Assembly (NCBI GenBank): GCA_002730235.1 | Contig: PBZS01000048.1 | Location: 4,479-48,423 of the forward strand | Length of the DNA stretch: 43,945 bases | Direction of reading: 5' to 3' | From: Gammaproteobacteria bacterium | GTDB lineage: Bacteria; Pseudomonadota; Gammaproteobacteria; Pseudomonadales; Litorivicinaceae | In this document: positions 16,890 to 27,576 of the stretch, in pieces | Numbering within the stretch: position 1 is the stretch's first letter | How the letters are laid out: the number at the start of each line of letters is the position of its first letter | The notes under the pieces: model-generated | The model's input: only the letters and a program-made list of their open reading frames with translations | The model's database searches: none | Told to the model about the DNA's origin: nothing | Made by a program: the position numbers and the translations under genes

Positions 16890-16925
16890 CTGATGTTCTG
16901 ATGCTTGTATTATTTCCAACATCAG
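16890..16925 (+). repeat. Inverted repeat between fabG and acpP
   Basis: CTGATGTT (16890-16897) and AACATCAG (16918-16925) are perfect 8-base complements around a 20-base loop, starting just after the fabG stop. There is no T-run after it, so it is not a standard terminator. It could stabilise or separate the highly expressed acpP message. A weak promoter-like TTGTAT with a downstream TAATAA lies within and after the repeat, but the match is poor. Confidence 0.35.
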
Positions 16926-16981
16926 TAATAATAACGCCAAGTCGTACAGTGGCAGCAACATCATTAGGAGTAATCTGAACG

Positions 16982-17215
16982 ATGAGTAATATCGAAGAAC
17001 GCGTCAAGAAAATTGTGTGTGAACAGCTTGGCGTCAAGGAAGAAGAGGTCACTACCGAATCTTCATTTGTTAATGACTTGGGTGCTGATTCACTTGACAC
17101 AGTTGAATTGGTGATGGCTTTGGAAGAGGAATTCGAAACAGAGATCCCTGATGAAGAGGCTGAGAAGATCACCACTGTTCAGCAAGCAATTGCGTACATT
17201 GAAGCAAATCTTTAG
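16982..17215 (+). CDS. acpP: Acyl carrier protein
   Basis: AcpP carries growing acyl chains on a phosphopantetheine arm. The 77-residue acidic protein has the attachment site [10 protein letters not shown] with Ser37, and the whole sequence follows E. coli AcpP closely in length and pattern. The ATG has a good AGGAG ribosome-binding site (TAGGAGTAATCTGAACG). It lies between fabG and fabF as usual and is followed by a terminator-like hairpin, in line with the need for more AcpP than FabF. Confidence 0.98.
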   Translation: MSNIEERVKKIVCEQLGVKEEEVTTESSFVNDLGADSLDTVELVMALEEEFETEIPDEEAEKITTVQQAIAYIEANL

Positions 17216-17248
17216 TTAGGATTGCCATTGACGGATAATCAGTGAAAG

Positions 17249-17272
17249 GCCGCGTTTTGCGCGGCTTTTTTT
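17249..17272 (+). terminator. Intrinsic terminator or attenuator between acpP and fabF
   Basis: GCCGCG (17249-17254), a five-base loop and CGCGGC (17260-17265) form a perfect six-base GC stem followed by seven T residues (17266-17272), preceded by AAAG. This is a standard rho-independent terminator. fabF begins only 24 bases later on the same strand with no room for an ordinary promoter, so termination is probably partial. Confidence 0.8.
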
Positions 17273-17296
17273 GTGTCGATGATTGAGAGGAAACCT

Positions 17297-18534
17297 ATGT
17301 CAAAGCGTCGCGTTGTGGTTACAGGTCTGGGTATGTTGAGTCCCTGTGGCGTCACCGTCGAAGAGTCTTGGAAGGCGATCGTGGATGGGCAGAGTGGAAT
17401 TTCTGCTATTACAGAATTTGACACTACAGGCTACCCAACCAAATTCGCTGGTTTGGTCCCTGCGTTTGATCTTGAGCATTACATGTCTGTCAAAGAGGCT
17501 CGTAAAATGGATCCATTCATTCAGTATGGGATGGTGAGTGCGATTCAAGCGGTAGAGCAGTCAGGTTTGATGGATTTTGATTTTGATCCGACTCGTGTCG
17601 GCGTCTCGATTGGATCCGGCATTGGTGGGTTAACACTGATCGAGAACACGACCCTTCTCTTGCGTGAACGCGGTCCACGCAGGGTCTCCCCATTTTTTGT
17701 ACCGGGATCGATCATAAATATGATTGCCGGTAATTTGGCGATCAAATATGGCTTTCAGGGCCCTAACATTGCGATCACCACCGCTTGCACGACTTCAACG
17801 CATTGCATTGGCTTTGGTGCGCGTATGATCGCCTATGGGGACGCCGATGTGGTTATTGCCGGTGGTGCTGAAAAAGCATCTACCCAGCTTGGGATTGCCG
17901 GATTTTCCGCGGCACGTGCCTTATCCACTCGAAATGATGATCCTAAGGCGGCAAGTCGACCCTGGGATGAGGATAGGGATGGCTTTGTGCTGGCCGATGG
18001 AGCGGCGGCCATGGTACTCGAAGCCTATGAGTCAGCGAAAGCGCGTGGAGCCAATATCATTGCTGAGCTGGTTGGTTTCGGAATGAGTGATGATGCGTAT
18101 CATATGACGGCGCCAGCCGAGGATGGTCGGGGCGCTAGCGCGGCCATGATCAACGCACTGAAAGACGCAGGCTTGGCTGTAGAGCAGGTAAGCTACGTTA
18201 ACGCACATGGGACATCGACACCACTGGGTGACGTGGCGGAATCACAAGCCATTGAAGCATTGATGGGTACGCACGCACCACATATTGCAGTGAGTTCAAC
18301 CAAATCAATGACAGGGCATGCTCTTGGAGCTGCCGGTGCGCTCGAGGCCTGTTTCAGTGTTCTTTCAATCCGTGATCAGTTACTGCCACCAACTATCAAC
18401 CTTGATCAAGCTGGTGCAGGATGTCATTTGGATTATGTGCCAAATACGGCGCGTGATGCGTTCGTTGACATTGCCTTGTCCAATAGTTTTGGGTTTGGTG
18501 GTACCAATGGCACATTGATTTTTAAGCGGGTGTA

Positions 18535-18535
<1 letters not shown>
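17297..18535 (+). CDS. fabF: 3-oxoacyl-ACP synthase II FabF
   Basis: FabF condenses acyl-ACP with malonyl-ACP and is needed for elongation of longer and unsaturated chains. The 412-residue protein has the Cys-His-His set of condensing enzymes: Cys164 ([10 protein letters not shown]), His304 ([12 protein letters not shown]) and His341 ([15 protein letters not shown]). I start at ATG 17297, after GAGAGG, rather than at an in-frame GTG eight codons upstream that falls within the terminator region. Its stop overlaps the mltG start (TAATG). No fabH lies in the cluster, so initiation must use an enzyme encoded elsewhere or a substitute. Confidence 0.96.
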
Positions 18536-21097
<2,562 letters not shown>

Positions 21098-21433
21098 AAA
21101 ATTTGGACTAGCAGCTATGCACGCGTCATACAACTTAAAGTGAGTAGGCCGATCATTGCATGACCTCTCTTTCGTTAAATGTTTTTGGTTCGTGCCTCTC
21201 TTTTTCATTTCCAGTTGTTTGGATGATTCAGAGGTCTATCTGTGGCAAATATTCGCGTCAAATCAGACGGTCAAAATCTGAATACACTCCTACGCAAATA
21301 TGGATAACTTTGTTGCTCCCTAAAGAAGAATTGATCCTCTTAAGACGAGTATTGGGATACCGGTTTTACCTCTGAAAATGTAATTTTCAAGTTACTTGCA
21401 TATGGCTGTTACAATTCGCGCTAGAGGATATTT
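21098..21433 (+). other. 336-base gap holB-tatD without a clear gene
   Basis: Relatives often carry a short pilZ gene here; none is recognisable. A frame beginning at TTG 21156 encodes about 40 residues with a lipoprotein-like start (FVPLFFISSCLDDSE, a possible lipobox ending in Cys) before a TGA. Another frame encodes ANIRVKSDGQNLNTLLRKYG and stops. These may be scraps of a decayed small gene, but neither matches a family I know. A 7-base hairpin, TGAAAAT with ATTTTCA (21373-21389), lies upstream of tatD. The tatD ATG is preceded by AGAGGA. Confidence 0.3.
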
Positions 21434-22207
21434 ATGATCGATTCACATTGCCATCTTGACTGTATTGATGTTTCCGAACGTGAAGGCGGGATCCAGTCGG
21501 TATTGGACTTGGCTCGTAATCACGGCGTTGACAGGATGCTGTGTATTTCAATCACACTCGAGAATGACGCTCCGAGGCGTCTTGCCAAGACCTATGATGC
21601 TGTATGGGCAACAGTTGGGATCCATCCATGCCATGCGCATGAAGAGCCGTGGGTGACTGTCGACCTCTTATTAGAGCTTGCCCGAGCAGATTCTGTTATC
21701 GCACTCGGTGAGACGGGCTTGGATGGTTTTCATGGTCCGGTGACCGATGTGCAACGCGAGAGTTTTATGACTCACTTGCTGGCGGGCAAGCAGGCGGGTC
21801 TACCTATTGTTGTGCATACTCGAGATGCACGCGACGAAACGATTGAATTGATCAAGACACATGGCTCGACTGAGGTTCCGGGTGTGTTGCATTGTTTTAC
21901 AGAGTCATGGGAGATGGCTGAGCGAGCCATCGATCTTGGTTATTATATCTCGATGTCCGGTATTGTAAGTTTCCCGAAAGCGACGGATTTGCACGAAGTT
22001 TGTCGAAAGATCCCAGGCGATCGTCTGTTGATTGAAACCGATTCACCGTGGCTTGCCCCAGTTCCCTATCGTGGGAAACCGAATGAGCCAGCATTTGTCA
22101 GTCATGTGGCCGAGGCAGTAGCTCAACTGAGGGGTACAAAGCCGGAGGCAATTGCTGACCAAACGACTGAAAATTTTTTTCGCTTATTCGAGGCAGCCAA
22201 TCCGTGA
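21434..22207 (+). CDS. tatD: TatD-family metal-dependent deoxyribonuclease
   Basis: TatD proteins are 3-prime-to-5-prime DNases or hydrolases of the amidohydrolase fold, implicated in DNA repair and quality control. The 257-residue protein has all metal-ligand motifs: DSHCHLD at the start, ALGETGLDG, VVHTRDA, GVLHCFTES and ETDSPWLAP. It has the length of the YcfH/TatD group, and YcfH follows holB in E. coli as this does here. The stop overlaps the first codons of the following TetR pseudogene frame. Confidence 0.93.
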   Translation: MIDSHCHLDCIDVSEREGGIQSVLDLARNHGVDRMLCISITLENDAPRRLAKTYDAVWATVGIHPCHAHEEPWVTVDLLLELARADSVIALGETGLDGFHGPVTDVQRESFMTHLLAGKQAGLPIVVHTRDARDETIELIKTHGSTEVPGVLHCFTESWEMAERAIDLGYYISMSGIVSFPKATDLHEVCRKIPGDRLLIETDSPWLAPVPYRGKPNEPAFVSHVAEAVAQLRGTKPEAIADQTTENFFRLFEAANP

Positions 22208-22764
22208 ATCTGACTGAAGCAGCCAGGAGTGAGCACAAGTATCGAAAACGATAGCCGTTCATTGGTTGTGAACAAGATATTCTCTTTGTGAGTGAGAGCC
22301 TGATGGTAGATAAGGGTGTTTGTAAAGTCTCGGTCGATACTATTGCCCCTCGAACTTGAATAGGTAAGGGTACGATTTACAAATATTTCGACAGCAATCG
22401 TGGATTGCTGATCACCATCGCTGAAAGGTATTACGATACGTTGTTTGAATTGCTGGGATGCTCCACTAATCCTGCAAAGGCCCTATCGGACTGGATTGAA
22501 GCACGGCTTAATGGCGCTCGATAGTCGATATTGATCCGAGAATTGTTCGAGATGTTGGCGGATGATTCGGTGGCTCTCTCAAAAATCCAGGAATTTCAGG
22601 CCCGGATGCGAAAACGCCTTGCACAAGTATCGTCCGGATCATCGAGTACGCGAGCAGGGGCCATAGAACGCGCTATGTGGCTTGAATCAATTGTTCAGGG
22701 CGTACTCGTTGAAATGGAATCGCTTCTGAAATCGCGGTCGTTTGATGAAGACGAGTGGATTTAG
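22204..22764 (+). pseudogene. TetR-family regulator, broken by in-frame stops
   Basis: One continuous frame reads like a TetR/AcrR repressor: MVDKGVCKVSVDTIAPRT, then a stop, then IGKGTIYKYFDSNRGLL, which is the helix-turn-helix. A normal-looking ligand domain follows. TGA at 22357-22359 falls inside the recognition region and TAG at 22522-22524 interrupts the second half (GAR, stop, SILIRELFEML). A third stop, TAG at 22252-22254, breaks the N-terminus if the original start was GTG 22204. There is no frameshift, so decay is by base substitution and looks recent. The original target is unknown. An ORF restarting at 22531 is only the C-terminal fragment. Confidence 0.88.
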
Positions 22765-22838
22765 CCCATCGCACGAATTACTGCAGTCTTTTCAAGCCAA
22801 CCAAAGGGACCTGAAACAGATCCGCGATTAACCTATCT

Positions 22839-23567
22839 TTAGCCAATTACCTCAATGCGGTCCCCGGTGCTAATGATCCCACTACTGCTCGCGCGCAGGA
22901 AGAGTCCACACACATCCGTATCGCATAACTGATTTAAGCGATCAAGAAATCCTATGGTACGTTTACCATGCCAGTCATACTCAGTAGCTCGGCACCTAAC
23001 AATCGGTTCTACGATCTCAAACTGCACAGTTCCTATCGTTAATGTTTTCCCTACCCATTGTAGCTCTTGGAAGGGTTTCGCCTGTTCTAGTAACAGATTA
23101 CCACGATAGCGCTCTGGATGATCTGAGGTACCTATGGCAGCCGCGATAGCGCTGATGGTTGCTTTATTCAGTAGCGAGACATATGCCTCTTTTTGGTCGG
23201 TAAACCCGCTCTCGAGGGTCTCAAGTGTAAATTCCCCGGATGAGGGGTCGAGCTGTGATATCCATTTTGCGAGCGATTTTCCATCTAACGAATCACGTGA
23301 CATGATCAGTGTTTTGTCGGAATGATTGAGCGTGACATGGTCAGTTGTCCACCGTACTTGAATATCTGCACAGAGATTGGATTGCGTGGACTGCAGAAAA
23401 TATTTTTTTGGCCGCCAGTTGATCGGATCCGGTGGTACTCGATCGTGGAACTGGAGTGCATGCCGACGATCACCCGGCAGCGCTCCCTCCGGTTTGATTG
23501 CGACACTTGCCAACAATTCGCCGGCAAGTCCTTTAATTGGGTAGCGCGTGATCGATGTGAGAACCAT
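22839..23567 (-). CDS. MOSC domain-containing protein
   Basis: MOSC domains occur in molybdenum-cofactor sulfurases and in molybdoenzymes such as YcbX/mARC, which detoxify N-hydroxylated bases. The 242-residue protein has an N-terminal beta-barrel motif SITRYPIKGLAGELL. The MOSC core is near the C-terminus: RGNLLLE, PFQELQWVGKTLTIG, and EPIVRCRATEYDW with the conserved cysteine. No ferredoxin domain is fused, unlike E. coli YcbX, so an outside partner would be needed. The start ATG at 23567 shares its A with the VOC gene stop (TGATG). A longer GTG start at 23594 is possible but overlaps more. Confidence 0.82.
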   Translation of the reverse strand: MVLTSITRYPIKGLAGELLASVAIKPEGALPGDRRHALQFHDRVPPDPINWRPKKYFLQSTQSNLCADIQVRWTTDHVTLNHSDKTLIMSRDSLDGKSLAKWISQLDPSSGEFTLETLESGFTDQKEAYVSLLNKATISAIAAAIGTSDHPERYRGNLLLEQAKPFQELQWVGKTLTIGTVQFEIVEPIVRCRATEYDWHGKRTIGFLDRLNQLCDTDVCGLFLRASSSGIISTGDRIEVIG

Positions 23568-23983
23568 CAAGATAACGTAGTGGGATGTTCGCACAACTCT
23601 AGCAACACGCCTTCGGTATCTTTCGGATGGACAAAAGCGACCTTGGTTCCGTGGGCGCCGGGTACTGGTGTTTCATTGATCAGCGTATAGCCCTCGTGTT
23701 TAAGGCGGCCTAGCTCGGCTTCGATATTGGTCACCGTGATTGCTAATTGTTGAAGCCCTCCTTTACCAGCGTTTTTCTGGATAAATTTTGCGATTAGGCT
23801 TTCTGGCTCTGTTGCCGCAATTAATTCGATACATGACTCGCCAATCTGGAAAAATGCGGTTTCCACTTTTTGTGAATCGATACGATCCCTCCCAGTCAGC
23901 CTAAACCCGAGGCCTTGATAGGTTTTGATAGCTTCCTCGATATCTATCACCGCAATACCAACATGATCAATTTTTTGCAGCAT
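23567..23983 (-). CDS. Methylmalonyl-CoA epimerase-like VOC protein
   Basis: The 138-residue protein has the fold pattern of methylmalonyl-CoA epimerase, which interconverts the (S) and (R) isomers before the mutase acts. It shows KIDHVGIAVIDIEEAIKTYQ, ESCIELIAATEPES and HPKDTEGVLLELCE. The first metal-ligand His and the last Glu are present. The usual internal HH(I/L)A motif reads LQQLAITVTNIE, so Gln replaces the ligand His. Gln can serve as a metal ligand in this superfamily, so activity is possible but unproven. Its neighbourhood, with the mutase, MeaB and carboxylase, supports the assignment. I chose ATG 23983 rather than the longer start at 24025 because the family begins at this point. 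Confidence 0.75.
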   Translation of the reverse strand: MLQKIDHVGIAVIDIEEAIKTYQGLGFRLTGRDRIDSQKVETAFFQIGESCIELIAATEPESLIAKFIQKNAGKGGLQQLAITVTNIEAELGRLKHEGYTLINETPVPGAHGTKVAFVHPKDTEGVLLELCEHPTTLS

Positions 23984-24048
23984 ACCTATTATTCTCCCGT
24001 GACTAAGAAGTATTCTAACAACCAAGCGTAATAAAAAAAGAGGCTCAG

Positions 24049-24459
24049 ATGTTTAGATCGATAGTTGTGGATGACTTTATGACTACGCACTTGGCAACGG
24101 CAAAACCAGATATGGATTTACTTTCTCTTGTCGATTTGTTGCTCATCCAAAATATATCGGGTGCCCCAGTCGTTGATGGGGATGGCAAATTGGTGGGTAT
24201 GATCTCTGAACAAGACTGTTTAAGGTCGATCCTAATAGGTACATATCAAGGGGATATCGGTGGGTGTGTTGGCGATGCAATGAGTACGCCGGTCGAGACA
24301 ATTCAATTGGGTTCCAATATCGTTGAGGTCGCTGAGCAGATGCTGAAAAAAAATCGACGACGATTCCCAGTGGTTGATACAAAGGGAAGCTTAAAGGGCC
24401 AGATCTCTAGACGAGATCTTCTTCGTGCTGTGCGGGCTTATGAGATTCCAAATGTGTGA
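24049..24459 (+). CDS. Stand-alone CBS-pair protein
   Basis: This 136-residue protein is made of two CBS motifs (about residues 8-62 and 76-132). They include ISGAPVVDGDGKLVGMISEQ in the first and RRFPVVDTKGSLKGQISRRD in the second. CBS pairs bind adenine nucleotides or SAM and usually regulate a partner. There is no fused enzyme or transporter, so the partner is unknown. It diverges from the epimerase-like gene and converges on meaB, lying inside the methylmalonyl module on the opposite strand. A good GAGG site precedes the ATG. Confidence 0.8.
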   Translation: MFRSIVVDDFMTTHLATAKPDMDLLSLVDLLLIQNISGAPVVDGDGKLVGMISEQDCLRSILIGTYQGDIGGCVGDAMSTPVETIQLGSNIVEVAEQMLKKNRRRFPVVDTKGSLKGQISRRDLLRAVRAYEIPNV

Positions 24460-24475
24460 GAAACAGATGGCAAAA

Positions 24476-25441
24476 TTATAGATTGTTTTTCAGCCAGTCT
24501 ATGCAATCAATGGCGGCCTGGGTCGGTGATATTTGCCCAAGAGCCACACATTCTTTCTGTGCTTTGTAGAAATCCGCCCAAGTCGCATTTTCCTCTAGAT
24601 AATCGGTAATTCCCTCACTGAGAAGCCGCTCAAACCATTGGCTTGCCTGACCCGTTCTCCGTTCTGGAATCGCTTCAGCGCCGGCTTCACAATAATCACC
24701 AATGCGATCCCAAAGGGCATCGATACCCCGTTGTTCCAGAGAGCTTACGGATAACACCTCAGGAGTCCAGAATCCCTGATGGTTTAAATAGCCCATAGCA
24801 TTTTTGTGATGGACTACCGACTGGTCCGCCAATCGCGCTGCATCGCCGTCGGCCTTGTTAATAACAATGAAATCAGCCACTTCTAAGATGCCTTTTTTGA
24901 TGCCCTGTAACTCGTCACCGCCGCCGGGTTGGATCAGCACAAGAAATAAGTCTGTCATCGAGTGGACTTCGTATTCGCTCTGACCAACACCGACGGTCTC
25001 GACTAGGATAACGTCAAATCCTGCCGATTCGGTAAGCAAAATTGCTTCACGTGTTCGGTTAGCAACACCACCCAAAGAGCGGCCCGCTGGCGATGGTCTG
25101 ATAAAAGCGCTATTTTTACGTGACAACTTTTCCATCCGGGTCTTGTCACCTAGAATCGAACCTCCTTGGAGGGGGGAAGACGGATCTACAGCAAGCACTC
25201 CCACACGTTTTCCAAGACCGATTAGAAAGAGCCCAAAGGCCTCAATGAATGTTGATTTCCCAACTCCAGGAACACCTGAGATACCTATGCGTAAGCTTTG
25301 CCCACTGTGAGGGAGACACTGCCCAAGAAGTTCCGCTGCGTCTTTTCGATGCATTGGATTGGTGGATTCAATCAGTGTGATGGCTTTAGCCAGCGCGCGG
25401 CGCTGCCCGTTTCGTATTGCATTGAAATCAATCTCAGGCAC
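24476..25441 (-). CDS. meaB: MeaB/ArgK G-protein chaperone of methylmalonyl-CoA mutase
   Basis: MeaB is the GTPase that loads and protects the adenosylcobalamin cofactor of methylmalonyl-CoA mutase. The 321-residue protein has the P-loop GVPGVGKS at 56-63. It also has [20 protein letters not shown] with the switch region, [12 protein letters not shown] and INKADGD, the guanine-specific motif. It starts at GTG 25441, overlaps the mutase gene by eight bases and has GAGAG six bases upstream. This gene pairing is standard for the family (ArgK/YgfD with Sbm in E. coli). Confidence 0.95.
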   Translation of the reverse strand: MPEIDFNAIRNGQRRALAKAITLIESTNPMHRKDAAELLGQCLPHSGQSLRIGISGVPGVGKSTFIEAFGLFLIGLGKRVGVLAVDPSSPLQGGSILGDKTRMEKLSRKNSAFIRPSPAGRSLGGVANRTREAILLTESAGFDVILVETVGVGQSEYEVHSMTDLFLVLIQPGGGDELQGIKKGILEVADFIVINKADGDAARLADQSVVHHKNAMGYLNHQGFWTPEVLSVSSLEQRGIDALWDRIGDYCEAGAEAIPERRTGQASQWFERLLSEGITDYLEENATWADFYKAQKECVALGQISPTQAAIDCIDWLKNNL

Positions 25442-27569
25442 CTGGGCTCTCTATAGCATCAAGCACTGACTTGGCGCAGTCAGGAATCTTGGTTCCTGGA
25501 CCGAATATTGCGGCGATCCCATTATCATAGAGAGCCTGATAATCTTGTCGTGGGATGACTCCACCAGCGAATACCACGATATCATCTCCACCGTAGGCCA
25601 CCAATGCAGCTTTAAGTTCGGGAATGAGAGCTAGGTGACCGGCTGCAAGTGAACTTACGCCAATAGCATGCACATCATTTTCGATCGCCTGACGCGCAAC
25701 CTCTTCCGGCGTTGAGAACATTGGACTTAAATCGACATCAAATCCGAGATCAGCAAAGGCGGTCGCTACCACTTTGGCACCACGATCATGGCCATCTTGT
25801 CCCATTTTTGCTACCAATATTCGAGGTCTGCGACCAGCATTACGTTCGAATTTATCAATACGTGAACTCAAAGCTTGCCAGTCTGAATCGTTTTGGAAAT
25901 GACTCCCATACACGCCCGTAATGCTCCGATGGGTTGCTTGGAAACGTTTGAAAACTACTTCCATTGCATCAGAGATTTCGCCAACTGTACACCGTGCACG
26001 TATCGCCTCGACGGCAAGGGCGAGTAAATTACCAGAGCCTCCTGCGGCACAATCCGTAATGGCCTTGAGGCAGGCGCCAGAATGGATTTGATCTCGATTG
26101 GTCTTGATATGCTTGAGCCGTGCGATCTGGGCCTCACGAACTTTTTCATTATCAATTGCAAGAACCTCAAAATTATCTTGAGTACCCTCTGGCGAGATAT
26201 ATTTGTTGATACCGATAATTACGTCCTCACCACGGTCAATCCGAGCTTGTTTATTGGTCGCCGATTCTTCGATACGAAGCTTTGGCAGACCAGCCTCAAT
26301 CGCCTTGGCCATTCCACCTTCCTTCTCGACTTCAGCGATTAATTCGCGTGCCCGCTCTGCCAAGTCATTGGTGAGCGATTCCATCATGTATGACCCACCC
26401 CATGGGTCGACAACCTGACGGATTCCGGTCTCTTCTTGGAGAATGAGTTGAGTATTTCGAGCGATCCGCGCACTGAATTCTGTGGGTAATCCAATCGCTT
26501 CATCAAATGAGTTGGTGTGCAGCGACTGGGTTCCGCCAAATACAGCGGCCATGGCTTCAATCGTTGTACGCACAACGTTATTATAGGGGTCCTGCTCGGT
26601 TAGTGACCAGCCCGAGGTCTGACAGTGGGTTCTCAAAACTGTCGACCGCTCTGATTTTGGATTGAATTCGTTGACGATTTCAGTCCACAAAAGACGTGCT
26701 GCACGAAGCTTCGCGATTTCCATGTAAAAGTTCATACCAATGCCGAAAAAGAACGACAAACGTGGCGCGAAGTGGTCGATGTCAAGACCCGCTGCGAGTG
26801 CCGTACGGACATATTCTTTCCCATCTGCGAGGGTATATGCGAGTTCGAGTGCAGCATCCGCTCCCGCCTCTTGAAGATGGTAACCAGAGATTGAAATGGT
26901 GTTGAATTTCGGCATTCTGGCCGAGCAATAACCGATGATATCTCCGATGATGCGCATTGATGGCTCGGGCGGATAAATATAGGTATTGCGCACCATGAAC
27001 TCTTTCAAAATGTCATTTTGAATCGTTCCTGATAATTTTTCTTGAGACACTCCTTGTTCTTCGGCTGCGACAATGTAGCCAGCCAGCACCGGGAGTACTG
27101 CACCATTCATGGTCATTGATACAGAGACCTGATCGAGTGGAATACCTTCAAACAGAATTTTCATGTCTTCGACGGAGTCTATTGCCACACCTGCTTTCCC
27201 GACATCACCGGATACGCGAGGATGGTCTGAGTCATATCCCCGGTGTGTCGCAAGATCAAATGCGACCGATGCGCCCTGGCCGCCAGCAGCAAGAGCTTTT
27301 CGATAGAATGCATTCGACTCCTCCGCGGTTGAGAAACCAGCATATTGCCGAATCGTCCAAGGGCGACCTGCATACATTGTGGCTTTTGGACCTCGCATGA
27401 AGGGTGCCATGCCTGGCATGCTGTTCCGGTTCTTAAGATGCTGGACGTCGTCTTCGGTGTAAAGAATTTTTAGCCCGATGCCTTCTGGTGTGAACCAGGT
27501 CATTTCATCGGGAGTCAATCCTTTGGATTCTTTTGAGACTAATTCCGCCCACCGTTTTCTATCTGTCAT
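25434..27569 (-). CDS. Methylmalonyl-CoA mutase, single-chain form
   Basis: This enzyme rearranges (R)-methylmalonyl-CoA to succinyl-CoA using adenosylcobalamin. The 711-residue protein is the homodimeric single-chain form, close in length to E. coli Sbm. It has the substrate domain ([36 protein letters not shown]) and the C-terminal B12 domain with DGHDRGAKV, in which His594 is the lower-axial cobalt ligand. The [14 protein letters not shown] segment follows. The sequence is of the MCM type and not isobutyryl-CoA mutase. A GAGG site lies just upstream in the end of the carboxylase gene, seven bases away. Confidence 0.96.
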   Translation of the reverse strand: MTDRKRWAELVSKESKGLTPDEMTWFTPEGIGLKILYTEDDVQHLKNRNSMPGMAPFMRGPKATMYAGRPWTIRQYAGFSTAEESNAFYRKALAAGGQGASVAFDLATHRGYDSDHPRVSGDVGKAGVAIDSVEDMKILFEGIPLDQVSVSMTMNGAVLPVLAGYIVAAEEQGVSQEKLSGTIQNDILKEFMVRNTYIYPPEPSMRIIGDIIGYCSARMPKFNTISISGYHLQEAGADAALELAYTLADGKEYVRTALAAGLDIDHFAPRLSFFFGIGMNFYMEIAKLRAARLLWTEIVNEFNPKSERSTVLRTHCQTSGWSLTEQDPYNNVVRTTIEAMAAVFGGTQSLHTNSFDEAIGLPTEFSARIARNTQLILQEETGIRQVVDPWGGSYMMESLTNDLAERARELIAEVEKEGGMAKAIEAGLPKLRIEESATNKQARIDRGEDVIIGINKYISPEGTQDNFEVLAIDNEKVREAQIARLKHIKTNRDQIHSGACLKAITDCAAGGSGNLLALAVEAIRARCTVGEISDAMEVVFKRFQATHRSITGVYGSHFQNDSDWQALSSRIDKFERNAGRRPRILVAKMGQDGHDRGAKVVATAFADLGFDVDLSPMFSTPEEVARQAIENDVHAIGVSSLAAGHLALIPELKAALVAYGGDDIVVFAGGVIPRQDYQALYDNGIAAIFGPGTKIPDCAKSVLDAIESPGA

Positions 27570-27576
27570 ATCGGCC

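Noticed and set aside
21160-21375. 71-codon ORF in the holB-tatD gap
   Set aside because: No family resemblance, no ribosome-binding site and no conserved pattern; described only as part of the gap.
22357-22524. Stop-codon recoding or selenocysteine to explain the broken TetR frame
   Set aside because: Both TGA and TAG occur in it. Neighbouring genes end normally with TAA, TAG and TGA, and no insertion element is visible.
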